This document shows, in pieces, positions 22,540 through 33,603 of a stretch of 64,000 nucleotides of DNA. The DNA comes from Sorghum bicolor (taxonomy: Eukaryota > Streptophyta > Magnoliopsida > Poales > Poaceae): assembly GCF_000003195.3 (NCBI RefSeq), contig NC_012873.2:16109202-16173201 (forward strand), read 5' to 3'. Position 1 is the first letter of the stretch. The number at the start of each line of letters is the position of its first letter. The translations under genes and the position numbers were made by a program. A model generated the notes under the pieces. It ran no database searches and had not been told where the DNA came from. It saw only the letters and a program-made list of their open reading frames with translations.

Positions 22540-24334
22540 AGAAGGTGGCTGGCTTTGGGAGCCTCTCTCTTGCACATTTGATTACTTGAGGCATACATTG
22601 AGCTAGAGAACACTCCCTCCACTCATCTCCTTGCTTGATTGCTCATCCTAGTGAGATTGAGTGAGATTCAAGTGCATTGCTTTGAGAGTTGCATTTAGTG
22701 GCACTTGATTCTTGAGTTTGCTGCGGATTTCTTGTTACTCTTGGGTGTTTCCCGACGCCCTAGATGGCTTGGAGCAGCGGTGGTGTTGAGCTCATGATTG
22801 GAGATTGTTTCGAGCCTCACCAAGTGTTTTGTGAGGGGTTCTTGAGCCTTCCCCGCGGGAGATCGCAATTGGCTACTCTAGTGGATTGCTCGTGGCTTGG
22901 AGGATCCCCATCTTGTGAGTGGATGTGCGGCACCCGCTGAGGGTTTGGCTTTGGATCGCCAAATTAGCTCGTGATCCATCAAGTGGGTGTATCGCCACAA
23001 CGAGGACTAGCTTGCCGGGAAGCAAGTGAACCTCGTTAAAAAATCTTGTGTCATCTCTTGCTGAGGATTCTCTTATTGTTGTGATTGATTGATTGGATAT
23101 ATTTCTACTCTACAACGTCGGTATAACAATCACTCACCTCTCCTTTACTTTTATGCATACCTTGCTAGTTGTGTAGCTTGTTTAGCTTAGTTATCTTGTT
23201 GTTGTGCTTTAGTGTTTAGCCTTGTACTAGTTTGTATAGGTGGCTTGCATAGCTTAGTTGAGCTAGTGCTAGAATTGCTTTGCCACTTGTTTTACTAACT
23301 CACTTGCTTAGTGAAGTTTGTAGAAATTTTAAATAGGCTATTCACCCCCCTCTAGCCATTTGGACCTTTCACCATGCCACGGCCTCTGCCTCTTCCTCTA
23401 GCTGCCATCTGCATTCCAAGGTATAGAATCATATCTTAGTAACATCCGACATGGCAATTACAAGAGGTAATGAAATCTGGATTTTTTCTAGGTAACATCC
23501 AACATCAGCAGATTAGAAAGTCAGTCATATCTCGAATTCCAAAATTCAAATGGATACATGCTATACACTGCTGGAAAGATAAAGGAATTATATACAACTT
23601 TCATTTGGACCATATTAACAGATTCTATCGTTGCCAAAACTGTTCCAGAATTCTTGACTGCGTAGAAACCTCAACTTTGAACAGCCATAACTCACAGCTC
23701 ATAACAGATAATAATGTCATTTTTGAGGCATTGGAAAGATATGAAAGTCTACTTGTTCCGTGAAAAATTTGATGAACTTTGCACGAACAGATTTTGAGAT
23801 GTACCAGATGTACTGCAGACTGCTCCAGAAATCAGCATAAGAGAGAAACAGGATTTTAACCAAACCCAACTATTTAGTTCATTAATCCTTATGCCTTAGG
23901 CCTATAAACTAAGCCTTAGGCCTATAAACTAAGTGAAATTGTAGAGGAAATCCACAAGATCATTACACTCATTACAAAGATCCAAATCAAGCATAAGCAT
24001 AATAACAAACCAAAACAAGCATCAAAGGTTCACACTTTAAGCATTGACTCAACTTGCAGTACTATCGTCCTCTTCCTATTAAGGGCAAAGATGCTAAGAT
24101 TCTCTTTCAACTATGTAAGCAGGTGGTAAGAGAAGATTCTAAAAGCATACCAAATCAAGGAGTGAAGATGAGAACAAGTACTTTTAAAATAAGCAACAAG
24201 GTGAAGATGAATAGCAATGAAAAGGATATAGTATAGGAGAAAATATCAAGGTTTATAGAACAAGGATTTTATAGCAATTTCAAAACCTTAAGATGGCCAA
24301 TTTCTAACTAGGCTTGCGTCTGACAGTCAACAAA

Positions 24335-24346
24335 GCTCTGATACCA
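24335..24346 (-). other. Primer-binding site (initiator tRNA-Met)
   Basis: The minus strand reads TGGTATCAGAGC, complementary to the 3' end of plant initiator tRNA-Met, three bases from the 5' LTR. This is the usual primer site of chromoviruses. Confidence 0.88.
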
Positions 24347-24349
24347 ATT

Positions 24350-25818
24350 TGTCGCACCCATATTTTAAGAACAAAATAGGATGCATAAAAGACTCATATG
24401 TGCCCCAGAAATAGTCGCACACATAAGTAGACAAATTTCAAATGTACCATTGCAGTGTTTATTACATAACATAATAATAATAAAGCATATAGTCTTGTAC
24501 TAAAAAATGATAACAAGACTGAACAACGCTCTCGACGGAAGCACCACACAGGGACACTGTTGACTGGTTGACTCCAAGCCTAATACTCATAGCGATAGTC
24601 CTCATTCCAATCATCATCATTAGCATAACCTGGGGTGTTGGGAAATTGCAAGAGTGAGCACATATCATACTCAACAAGTATAACCAGGGGTTCATGAGGC
24701 TCAAATAGCTGACACTGGTTTGACTGCATTGAGCTTTTAATAGTGGATAGCATGTTCATAATTAAATAGAAAATATCAAGGTAGCATAAATAATCCGATA
24801 ATCACATGATCAAGTGTAAGCATAATTAACTATTTGCATAAACGATAATCAAATGAACATAACAACTTAACAAGCTCATCATCGTTGGGGCAAGAACCCC
24901 CAAGGCCGCTCTTAACCGTGAGCACGGCTAGTATACCAGTTTTTAACACTCTGCAGAGGTTGTACATCTTTACCCATGAGTCATGATTTACCCTTTCGCC
25001 CGATGTAGCTAATCTCTTAACCCCCTTCCTAGGGAGGTCGGCAGGGATCACTATGAAGCCTTTCAAAAGTTCGTCTAACATGTTAGGGCCGCAAGGTTTC
25101 CTTCGCGAGCAGATATAGATACCTCCTTCCGAATGGCACAATGACGCGCAACCTATACACATAGGGACAGGGGCTCGCACTATACCCGTGTCGGTTCAGC
25201 CCCTCTAGCGCCCTTTCGGGTAACCTCTAACAAGCTAGAAAAGGTCTTCATACTGAGCTAAAGCCAGAGCCATTATAGCCCTCATGGTTGCACTGTTGTC
25301 CCGGTGATCACTTACAGACAAGATCTCATATAGTTATTTATCATCCTTTTATGTTCGTTGCATAGCTATTAATCATCTTACAAGATCATGGATTATATCA
25401 AGAACTAGCACATCTACACCAAATGCATATCAAGTAGGTAGCAAGGAATCCAGGTAATAATCATCTACGATTTTACTAAGGTCGACAAGGTGAAAGCATG
25501 CATATGATATATATATATGTGTATTTATAAGTGAATAGGTAACAAGATGATCCCAAGTTATACTTGCCTTGATCAAAGCTCTCCTGAGCCTGCTGGTCTT
25601 GAAAGGCTTGGTCTTGATCACCAACGTACGGCTCACCGTCTATTCCCAAACATCAATCAACAACACGCAATCCAATGTAGACAATCATACACAAAGCAAA
25701 CAAGCTATAATTAGAACATTACACCAACAGTGAGAAATCAAAGTTAAAAGTTTATAAAAAAAATAATCTACGCAGCGCTACGATCACACAAACGTAAAGT
25801 TCACAAAAATCGGAATTC
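24350..25818 (-). repeat. Chromovirus 5' LTR, truncated
   Basis: It matches 17054-18537 of the 3' LTR base for base over most of its length. Identity stops abruptly at cggaatt (25818), where LTR sequence of element E begins. The missing 1.3 kb includes the LTR start and promoter. Confidence 0.9.
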
Positions 25819-25824
25819 CTTAAT

Positions 25825-26213
25825 CGCACCTTAATCGCACGGTTTTCCTTGATCCTCAAAGGCGGTGGAGCATAATCCGTGAGACCTGCCCTGATTGGTC
25901 ACTAGGGCAGGGCGGGCGCCCTAGGGGGGAGGGCGGGCGCCCTGCCCCCGGGCCCGCTCGGCCTCCCGTTCGTTCCCGTGGCTTCTGGAGTCTTCTAGAT
26001 GATAGAAAATTGGCGCACACGTTAATATCTCTATGTAAACCCGACGTGTGGGCCTTTCCTCCATATTTCCTGATAACCCCCTGCAGAAATAGACAAACAC
26101 CAAAACTTATGGAATTATGTCAAATGAAACCCTAATTTTGGATGTTGGTTGCATATAGGTCCTTTTCCATGATTAGTTGATGGTTAAATGTGAGCATTAA
26201 GGACCGTCAACAA
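25825..26213 (-). repeat. Element E 3' LTR, U3 fragment only
   Basis: On the minus strand it starts TGTTGACGGTCCTTAATGC and follows the same U3 sequence as the H LTRs, including the paired GGGCGCCC-type palindromes (about 25905-25955). It stops near the TTAATCGCAC motif, about 390 bp in, and is fused to chromovirus LTR. Confidence 0.88.
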
Positions 26214-26252
26214 GCTCCTCCAAGCTTAACCTTTGCTCATCCCCGAGCAAAG
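26214..26252 (-). other. Element E 3' polypurine tract and stem-loop
   Basis: The minus strand reads AAGCTTGGAGGAGCTTG at the LTR border, one base changed from the AAGCTTGGGGGAGCT of H. Just upstream, CTTTGCTC (26231-26238) and GAGCAAAG (26245-26252) form an 8-bp stem with a six-base loop. The same stem-loop precedes the tract in F, H and, with one mismatch, D. Confidence 0.8.
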
Positions 26253-27267
26253 CTAAAACCAGCAAGAAAACAGGGGTTACTTTTATGCCTCTTCCTACAG
26301 GGTTTTTAAGTTATCACTAAGGTCTTAATTGATTGAAAAACAGAACGATCAAGTCAAGCACTATGTCTCAAGTTCTTCTGTCTTACCTTTGTTCTGGAGT
26401 TTTTTTTGTAAGTTTCCAAAATAAAACTGAGGATTTGCCTTCTTCTCGAAAGATATATAAGTAGAGCTTTAAAAGTTTGAGCATACTTACTTTGCATTTT
26501 GCTATGTCAATGCTCATAGCAAGGGAGAGGAATGTCATACTCCTAGATGACCTTTGACCTTTTTGAAAAGTTTGTCATCTCTTACTGGCATATTGCTTAT
26601 TAGAGGGACCATGGGCTATCATTTTTTAAGTGGGCACCCAGTACCCCTAATTCTACTATCAGACACGTGTCCATTTTTTCCACTCAGGTGGGTATCTTTG
26701 TACCCCTAATTCTGCTTCGGACACTTGTCCATTTTTACCTCTCGTCTCACTCTTTTTTTTCGAATCAAATTTTTTTTCATAGTCCCATGCCTCTAACGCA
26801 ATAATACTTTGGAAGAGTGAATCTTTTATATTTTAAAACAAAAAGATCTTGATCTTTGGAGCATGATAATTCTCTCAACCAAAACTACAAGAATTAACAA
26901 TGGCTTGAACAAAGAAAGTGCCCACAATTTTAATTTTTATATCTTAGAAGACTCTAGGTATTATGTCAAACAGGATCTCTCTTTTTTTTGAAATTTTAGA
27001 TTTTCAAAAGATAAAATCTCCAGAACTCTAGCGAAACTTAGAACAAGTTAAATAGTAGCTCAGACATTCTCATATCATGTTTGTCAATTACCTAGACTTG
27101 GATCAAACTTTCTTTTTATTTTATTTAAAACTTAGGATTACACAAAACTATTGTATATTACTCAAAAGAAAAACTTTGTTTGGTTTCATGGTTATGCATT
27201 TTTTTTATTTTTTTCCAAATACTAGTAAATAAAACCAAGAAAGAAAAAGTAATACTTATCTAGATAC
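26253..27267. other. Non-coding 3' region of element E
   Basis: AT-rich sequence without a supported gene, containing the double palindrome above and many homopolymer T runs. It corresponds to similarly placed regions of F (36800-38400) and H (50900-52500), with which it shares the palindromes and the expression-neutral ccgaagg... style flanks only in part. Confidence 0.5.
26630..26737 (-). promoter_or_regulatory. Conserved double palindrome, two copies (E)
   Basis: Copy 2 (26687-26737) has GGGTA / TACCC at 26690-26694 and 26701-26705, and the palindrome GGACACTTGTCC at 26719-26730, 13 bases apart. Copy 1 (26630-26678) is a diverged tandem duplicate with GACACGTGTC at 26662-26671. The same pair is found in F, H and D. 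The role is unknown. Confidence 0.75.
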
Positions 27268-27293
27268 ACGTGGGGGTGCCTCCCCCAAGCTGG
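27268..27293 (-). other. Internal polypurine tract (E)
   Basis: The minus strand reads CCAGCTTGGGGGAGGCACCC, almost the same as the tract beside the LTR but about 1.05 kb upstream of it. Equivalent second tracts occur in F, H and D. Confidence 0.72.
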
Positions 27294-27435
27294 ATGTTGA
27301 CATAGTCGTTCACTCTTGTGGCCTGCATGTTCAGTCTCACTCTTCTTTAGTCTCAAAATCCTGCACAACCCAAATAGACAACAAAACTCATGGAGCATAT
27401 TAAGGGTTAGGTAATTGTCTAGAGCTTATGAGAGC

Positions 27436-30400
27436 TTAGTGTGAGAATTCTATGAACTCAATCACATCAAGTTCCTCTACCAGGTTGTTTTGTGCCTCGA
27501 GATAGATTTTCAAGCGTTGACCATTTACCTTAAAAGTGTTACCTATGTCGTTTTGGATGGTAATGGCTCCATGAGTTGAAGTGTCAATAACCTTGTATGG
27601 TCCATCCCACTTACTTCGTAGCTTACCATGCCCAAAGAGCTTAACTCTTGAATTAAATAGTAGAACCTTATCTCTAGGCTTAAACTCCTTGTGCTTGATT
27701 CTCTTATCATGTCATCGTTTTGTTCTCTCTTTATAGATCCTTGAATTGTGGTAGGCTTTCTCTCTCCATTCTTCTAGCTCAGATAGTTGCATTAGACGAT
27801 TCTCGCTAGCAAGGTGGAGATCCATGTTCCATTTCTTGAGTGCCCAATGAGCCTTGAACTCTACCTCCACAGGCAAATGACAAGTTTTTCCATATACAAG
27901 TTGATACGGTGACATGCCTATGGGTGTTTTGAATGCAGTTCTATATGCCCAAAGTGCATGAGGAAGTTTGTCCTTCCACCCCTTACCCATCTCATCTACG
28001 ATCTTTTGTAAAATATTTTTGATTTGTTTGTTAGATGTTTCGGCTTGACCGCTAGTCTGAGGATGGTATGGTGTTACGACGTTGTGTCAAACTCCATGAT
28101 CGGCTATGTACTTCCGGAAGATTTTGTCGATGAAGTGGGAACCTCCATCGCTTATAACTATCCGGGGTATACCAAAGCGAGGAAAGATTACTTCATGGAA
28201 CATTGGCATGTTTTGAATCAGCTAATCGGCAAGGTAGGGCTTCTACCCATTTGGACACGTAGTCCACAGCTACTAAGATATACTCGCAATTCCCAGACAT
28301 ACGGAATGGCCCCATGAAATCAATGCCCCATACATCGAAAAGTTCTACTTGAAGATTATTTGTGAGAGGCATTTCATTTCATGAGTTGATATTCCCATGT
28401 TTTTGACATCGGTGGCATCTCCTGACAAAGTCCTTTGTATCTTCATACATTGTTGGCCAAAAAAAGCCACTTTGCCAAATTTTAGCATGTGTCTGGAATG
28501 CTCCATAGTGTCCTCCATATGGCGAGGCATGGCATCTTTCCATAATTTGAGTAGCCTCAGCCATAGGAACACACCTTCTCAAGAGTCCATCAGCGTAGAC
28601 TCAGAAAAGATATGGCTCATCCCAAAGGTGGAAACGACTATCGTGAAGCAACTTCCTTTTGTTTGTACCAGGTGGGATATAGCCTTCTACTATAAAGTTT
28701 ACGATGTCTGCGTACCATGGATCTGCATGTGTTATCTTAAGCATGGTGTCATCCCTTAGGTAGTCATTTATGGGAAGCTCATCATGTGTTTCCTTATATT
28801 GAAGCCTAGACAAGTGGTCGGCTACGGAATTCTCTACTCCCTTCCTATCTCGGATTTCTATGTCAAAGTCTTGGAGTAGAAGAATCCATCGAATTAGACG
28901 AGGCTTAGCATCTTTCTTAGTGAGGAGGTACTTGAGAGCAGCATGGTCTGAATAGATGATTATCTTTGCCCCCACTAAGTAAGATCTAAACTTGTCTATA
29001 GCAAAGACAACAGCCAAAAGCTCTTTTTCAGTTGTAGTGTAATTGAGCTGTGGTCCAGACAAGGTTTTGCTAGCGTAAGATATGGCATAATGCTTTTTAT
29101 CCTTGGTTTGTCCTAAAATGGCACCAACCGCAAAATCGCTAGCATCACACATGATCTCAAAAGGAAGATTCCAATGAGGTGGTTAGATAATCGGGGCTGA
29201 GATGAGTGCTCTTGAAAAGATTTATGACACTCATTACTAAAGATGAAAGGTGCATCCTTAGCTAGGAGACTAGTTAGGGGTCTAGCAATTTGAGAGAAGT
29301 TCTTGATAAAGCGTCTATAGAACCCTGCATGTCCCAAAAAGCTACGGATTCCTTTCACATTCGTGGGAGGTGGAAGTTTTTCAATAACTTCAATCTTTGC
29401 TTTGTCCACCTCTATACCACGTTCGGACACTTTATGTCCTAGCACTATGCCTTCCTGAACCATAAAATGGCATTTCTCCCAGTTCAGGATTAAGTGCTTT
29501 TCTTCACATCGCTGCAAGACTCTATCTAAATTATCCAAACAATGATCGAAGGTTTTGCCATAGATGGTAAAATCATCCATGAAAACCTCCATGATCTTCT
29601 CAATCATGTCCGAGAAAATAGACATCATGCACCGTTGGAAAGAAGCTGGAGCATTGCACAATCCGAACGACATTCGTCGGTATGCATAAGTTCCATATGG
29701 GCATGTAAAGGTAGTCTTTTCTTGGTCATCTGGGTGGATTGGGAGTTGGTGATATCCAGAATAACCATCAAGGAAACAAAAGAAAGAGTGGTTTGCAAGC
29801 CGTTCCAACATTTCATCAATGAAGGGTAGCGGAAAGTGATCTTTCTTTGTAGCCTTGTTGAGTTTTCGATAGTCAATACACATACGCCACCCAGTGACAA
29901 TTCGTTGAGGGATGAGTTCATTCTTCTCATTCCTAACGACCGTCATTCCTCCTTTCTTTGGCACTACTTGGACAGGGCTAACCCACTCACTATGTGGCAC
30001 AGGATAAATAATCCCAGCATTATAGAGTTTGAGGACCTCTTTCTTAACAACCTCTCGCATAGCATTGTTAAGTCTCCATTGTGGTTCCCTTGAAGGTGTA
30101 AAATTGGGATCAATAGGGATACAATGAGTGCAGAGAATGGGACTAATGCCTGTGAGATCTTTGAGAGAGTAGCCAAATGCTGATCTATGCCTTTCAAGAA
30201 CAGTGACAAGTTGTTGTGTTTCATAATCGGAAAGCTTGTCATTGATAATTACTAGAGTTTTTGGGTTGTTGTGAAAAAAGACATATCTAAGGCCAGAAGG
30301 AAGAGGTTTTAACTCTATCGAAGGAGGTGAAGGTTGTTCATTCTTGTCTAGCTCAACGTGTTCTACCAACCCTTCTTCTTCTTGAACAAAGTGTTCATGA

Positions 30401-31002
30401 TTAAAGAATGGTTGGGCCATCTCCTCTTGAGTCAGCATTAAGATCTCCTCAATAGGGTCTGGTTCAAGTTTGGGTTCCACTATCGTGTTAATTGATCTAG
30501 CAAGAGGAACAACAATAGTGGAATTCCCAACCTTGAAGTCTAAATGACCTTGTTGTGGTTGTTCTTGTAGAAGTTTCATGGTTGGTCTGCCAATCAAGGG
30601 AGGAATCTTTGGTATGTCAAAATTGTGAAAATCTAGACATATTTCAGAGTCCTTGATTCTAACAGGAACTGCCCTTAATACCCCATGGCTTTCTAGAATT
30701 AATCTAGATGGACTTTGTAAAAGTTTCTGAGATGGGGTTATGGACTCGTTGGGATAAAGAGTGTCAGCTAACTCCATGGAAATAACATTTATCCCAACAT
30801 ATGGATTGTAGTGGACCTTCCTAGCGGACCCTCTAAATTGGCACAGAAGAATGGTTGAAGGAGTGATGATTCGAGCTACCTCAGGAGACAGCTTAGCTTC
30901 TGTTAGCCATTCATAACTCAGAATAGCCGAAAGGCTTTTGATGTGTTCTATGTCAACAGATTCTACTCTTAGAACGGATTGAGTGTCCCTGCTAGAGGTC
31001 AT
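27436..31002 (-). pseudogene. Element E pol: protease-like, RT, RNase H, integrase
   Basis: Pol would copy the RNA and integrate the DNA. A protease-like region comes first, in which the expected Asp-Thr/Ser-Gly is replaced (YNPYVGINVIS). RT follows with WVSPVQVVPKKGG, RMCIDYRKLN, FGLCNAPASFQR and catalytic FMDD. RNase H has [12 protein letters not shown] and [11 protein letters not shown]. Integrase has an HHCC-type region (HASPYGGHYG...CHRCQKHG), [16 protein letters not shown] and a C-terminal GKLRSKWDGPY to a stop at 27436. Breaks: frameshift near 29207, TGA at 28601, TGA near 28379, frameshift near 28230 and TGA near 27711. The gag frame overlaps its start by 11 bases. Confidence 0.92.
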
Positions 31003-31800
31003 GTTTGGATAGGAAAATTTGAGGTGTTTCCATAATCTTCAAAAGATCTTCCTCGAATTCAAAGGGATGCTCTAAAGGTGGTGGTTCATCATCCCTTAGT
31101 TGGTTTTGCATTCCCTTATCAGGAGGTTTCTCTACAACCAAATTAATGGATGGGTCAGGTGGAATTTCTAAGTTGGTTGCAAGTTCCTCATCTTTTGGTT
31201 TAGGATCAGGCTCGACTTCTTTTTCTTCTTCAGGAGACTCATCATAAATGCCTGTGTAAGGGGTATTTTCAAGAATTCTCTCTAGGATAGCTCTCCCCTC
31301 ATCTGTGAGTTTGTGTGTGAATGAGCCTCCTAAAGCAATGTCGAGGTGAAGAGCAGCTTCCTTGTTTAGACCATGATAAAAGTGGTAGTACAGTACATGG
31401 TTAGGCAGGGAAAGGTTTGGACCGGAATTGGTAAGGCTTGTGAACCTAGCCCAAGCTGCTCCTAAAGTTTCCTTCTCTCTTTGTTTGAATGTAAGAATTT
31501 CGATTCTAAGGTCAGCGATTCGAAAAAGTGGGAAGAAAGCGAGACAAAAGTTGTCCCGAAGTTCATCCCAACTTCCATTAACGCCTCCTACAGAATGAGC
31601 ATACCACTTTTTTGCTCTTCCCAAAAGGGAGAATGGAAATTATTTCCATCTAAGGATTTCTTGTGTCATGCCGGAAATAGATCGGCAAGAGCACAACTGC
31701 TCGAATTCTCTAAGGTGGGTGTATGGATCTTCATCTACTTGCCCAGAGAAGGGTTGCTCCAGACTCATGGCTATTAGATCAGGGCCGAGGTCGTAGCCAT

Positions 31801-33445
31801 TGTTGACGGTCCTTAAGTATCAAATATAATCAGCAAATAAACAAAGAAAAGGATTTAAATGAAATCAACATCTAGACTTAGGGTTTTATCTGACAGAATT
31901 CCATGAGTTTTGGTGTTTGTCTATTTCTGCAGGGGTTATCAGGAAATACGGAAGAAAGGCCCACACATTGGGTTTACATAGAGATATTAACGTGCCGTGC
32001 AATTATCCTACATCTAGAAGAGTCCAGAATCCATGGGAACGAACGGGAGACTGGACGGGCTCAGGGGCAGGGCGCCCGCCCTCCCCCCTTGGGCGCCCGC
32101 CCTAGTCTAAGGACCAATCAGAGCCAATCTTGCGGATTATGCTCCACCGACCTAAAGGATCAAGGATAACTGTTCAATCAATGTCGGTTTGATCCAACGG
32201 CCCATATTCACTTGGAAGGACTATATAACCAGACCCCCTGGCCCCTAGAGGAGGAGAGCTCAGACCCCTAATTCATTATTCATCTTGGGAGAAGAAGCCT
32301 CTGATCAAGCCTTAGAGCCACCACATCAATTAGATCTCTAGATTAGCATAGCTACATTGGATTAGAACTAGAAGGAGTCAATCTTCGATTGGTTTCCGGA
32401 TCTGTCAAGTGGATTCTTGGTAATTCTCTATTTTTCTTCAATTGTTCATCTTTGTTCTTCAATATTATGAATATGACTTTGTTCTACTTCAATATATTGA
32501 TTATGACTTTGCTCTACTTGTTTATATTTGCAATTTATATTGTTCTTAATTTATCATAGTTATATGCTTGGCTTAGTTAGATTGGAATTATATACATGTT
32601 TAGGATCGTATAGCATTTATCCATGTGTACAGTGGGTAAATGATAAGTATTGTGTAGGCGTTACCGTATTTATCTGCGATTGTACCCTATATGCCGGATC
32701 GCGGGGTAGTTCATGGTAGTGACAGCTCCATTGATTCTTATATAGTCCCCCTCTCGTGTATAGGGCTGGTAGAGCAACATTATTACCAGGGAGTGATTGC
32801 TATGTTTCTCATATTCCTTGATAATATCACTATGCATGGGTGTAGTCCTGTCTCGCAATGATTGCCAAGTATACTTGCACTAACTATGATATGCTAGACA
32901 GTATAGTTAAGAATAACTTAGGAAATATTTTTGTAGTTCGTCCTAATTCCATGCTAATGACTTGCTAGAATATCTAATTGAGGTGCTTATCATATTTATA
33001 TGTGGCTAAGTTATGCTGATCAGATTAATTATCTTTGTCACCATTCATACTTTATATATCTTTTATGTGACACTTATCCCTGTATGAAAGAGATAGATAA
33101 ATGTTCTCAATTATACATGCAATGATAGATACTCAATCTTATATTCCATTCCATATTCAACATTGATGTTTACTAATCCCTTCCCAGTGGTAAAAATATA
33201 AATAACGATACCTGGAATACTTCCCGGTTAAAATGCTACATTGGTATTAATCTGTGCGCTTGCAGATCCCATTTACTATTTATTTAGAAGAGCAATTGCA
33301 TATTTCAATACCGTGTCTCTTATGTCATGCTAGAGATGACAACTTGGCTTAAGTGGCATGATGGATAGGTTTGGCATTTTTGGCGTCGTTATCAGAATTA
33401 GAAAACTAAGTCTACTTTTGGAAGTGACGTTAAGAATGCCCAACA
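31801..33445 (+). repeat. Element F 5' LTR
   Basis: It starts TGTTGACGGTCCTTAAGTATC and ends GAATGCCCAACA. Nearly the same sequence forms the 3' LTR. Paired GGGCGCCCGCCC motifs lie at about 32068-32102. This LTR type is shared with solo LTR G and differs after the first 16 bases from the E/H type. Confidence 0.94.
32222..32228 (+). promoter_or_regulatory. TATA box of F 5' LTR
   Basis: TATATAA in aaggactatataaccagacccc lies about 420 bp into the LTR, downstream of the GC-rich palindromes. The same motif is at 38851 in the 3' LTR. It is the probable core promoter for F RNA. Confidence 0.65.
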
Positions 33446-33453
33446 AGCATTTT

Positions 33454-33471
33454 TGGCGCCGTTGATGGGGA
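33454..33471 (+). other. Element F primer-binding site
   Basis: TGGCGCCGTTGATGGGG lies eight bases after the 5' LTR. The class TGGCGCCGTTGCCGGGG is the usual primer site of Athila/Tat elements; here two bases in the middle have changed. Confidence 0.8.
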
Positions 33472-33603
33472 GGGTTGATTACTAAACAGGAATGAATATA
33501 GAATTTTGAGTCATCATTCGCATCACTAATATGATTGAGCTTATCAATTCTCTCATACAGTTTACCCCGATATTTTTCTATTTTATCTTATGCAGGGTAA
33601 TGT

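Larger units (their letters stand above)
21483..23371 (+). mobile_element. Solo LTR, Copia/SIRE-like
   Basis: This is a 1,889-bp unit starting TGAAAGCCCAAG and ending TTTGGACCTTTCA, flanked by perfect 5-bp duplications CCATG (21478-21482 and 23372-23376). It has no primer site, polypurine tract or internal coding region, so it is a solo LTR left by LTR-LTR recombination. The ending cacccccctctagcc is common in grass SIRE/Maximus-type Copia LTRs; that family assignment is from memory and less certain than the structure. Confidence 0.93.
19976..23414 (-). pseudogene. Chromovirus gag and protease, split by a solo LTR
   Basis: Gag begins at 23414 with a short RG-rich leader. It is interrupted after about 14 codons by the solo LTR at 21483-23371 and resumes at 21482. 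It carries the capsid region (WWESYQAACPNN, MTVAEYHDMFEQLARYAP), a Q/N/P-rich linker and a zinc knuckle in which one Cys has become Ser (CFRSGKEGHMSYDC). A retropepsin follows with catalytic DSGA (VLFDSGASHTFIS) and GIDVILGLDW. Stops TAG at 21242-21244 and TAA at 21062-21064 break the frame. The frame ends at 19976, just where RT would start (LPGMLLD). Confidence 0.9.
17054..25818 (-). mobile_element. Tekay-like chromovirus (Ty3/gypsy), pol-deleted
   Basis: This is a minus-strand LTR retrotransposon. The 5' LTR lies at 24350-25818 (truncated), a primer site complementary to initiator tRNA-Met at 24335-24346, gag and protease at 23414-19976, a chromodomain remnant and polypurine tract at 19961-19826, and the 3' LTR at 17054-19825. 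RT, RNase H and most of integrase are missing. The initiator-Met primer site, gag type and chromodomain tail place it among chromoviruses, Tekay/Del group; the group name is inference. A solo LTR of another family is inserted in gag. Confidence 0.88.

Noticed and set aside
23470..23763. 97-codon plus-strand frame in the chromovirus leader
   Set aside because: It lies antisense to the element's 5' leader and has no domain.
17054..25818. Segmental duplication of host DNA (17054-18537 and 24350-25818)
   Set aside because: TG...CA ends, an initiator-Met primer site and a polypurine tract show that the two copies are LTRs.
28024..28759. Plus-strand frames of about 100 codons
   Set aside because: They are antisense to integrase and RNase H of element E.
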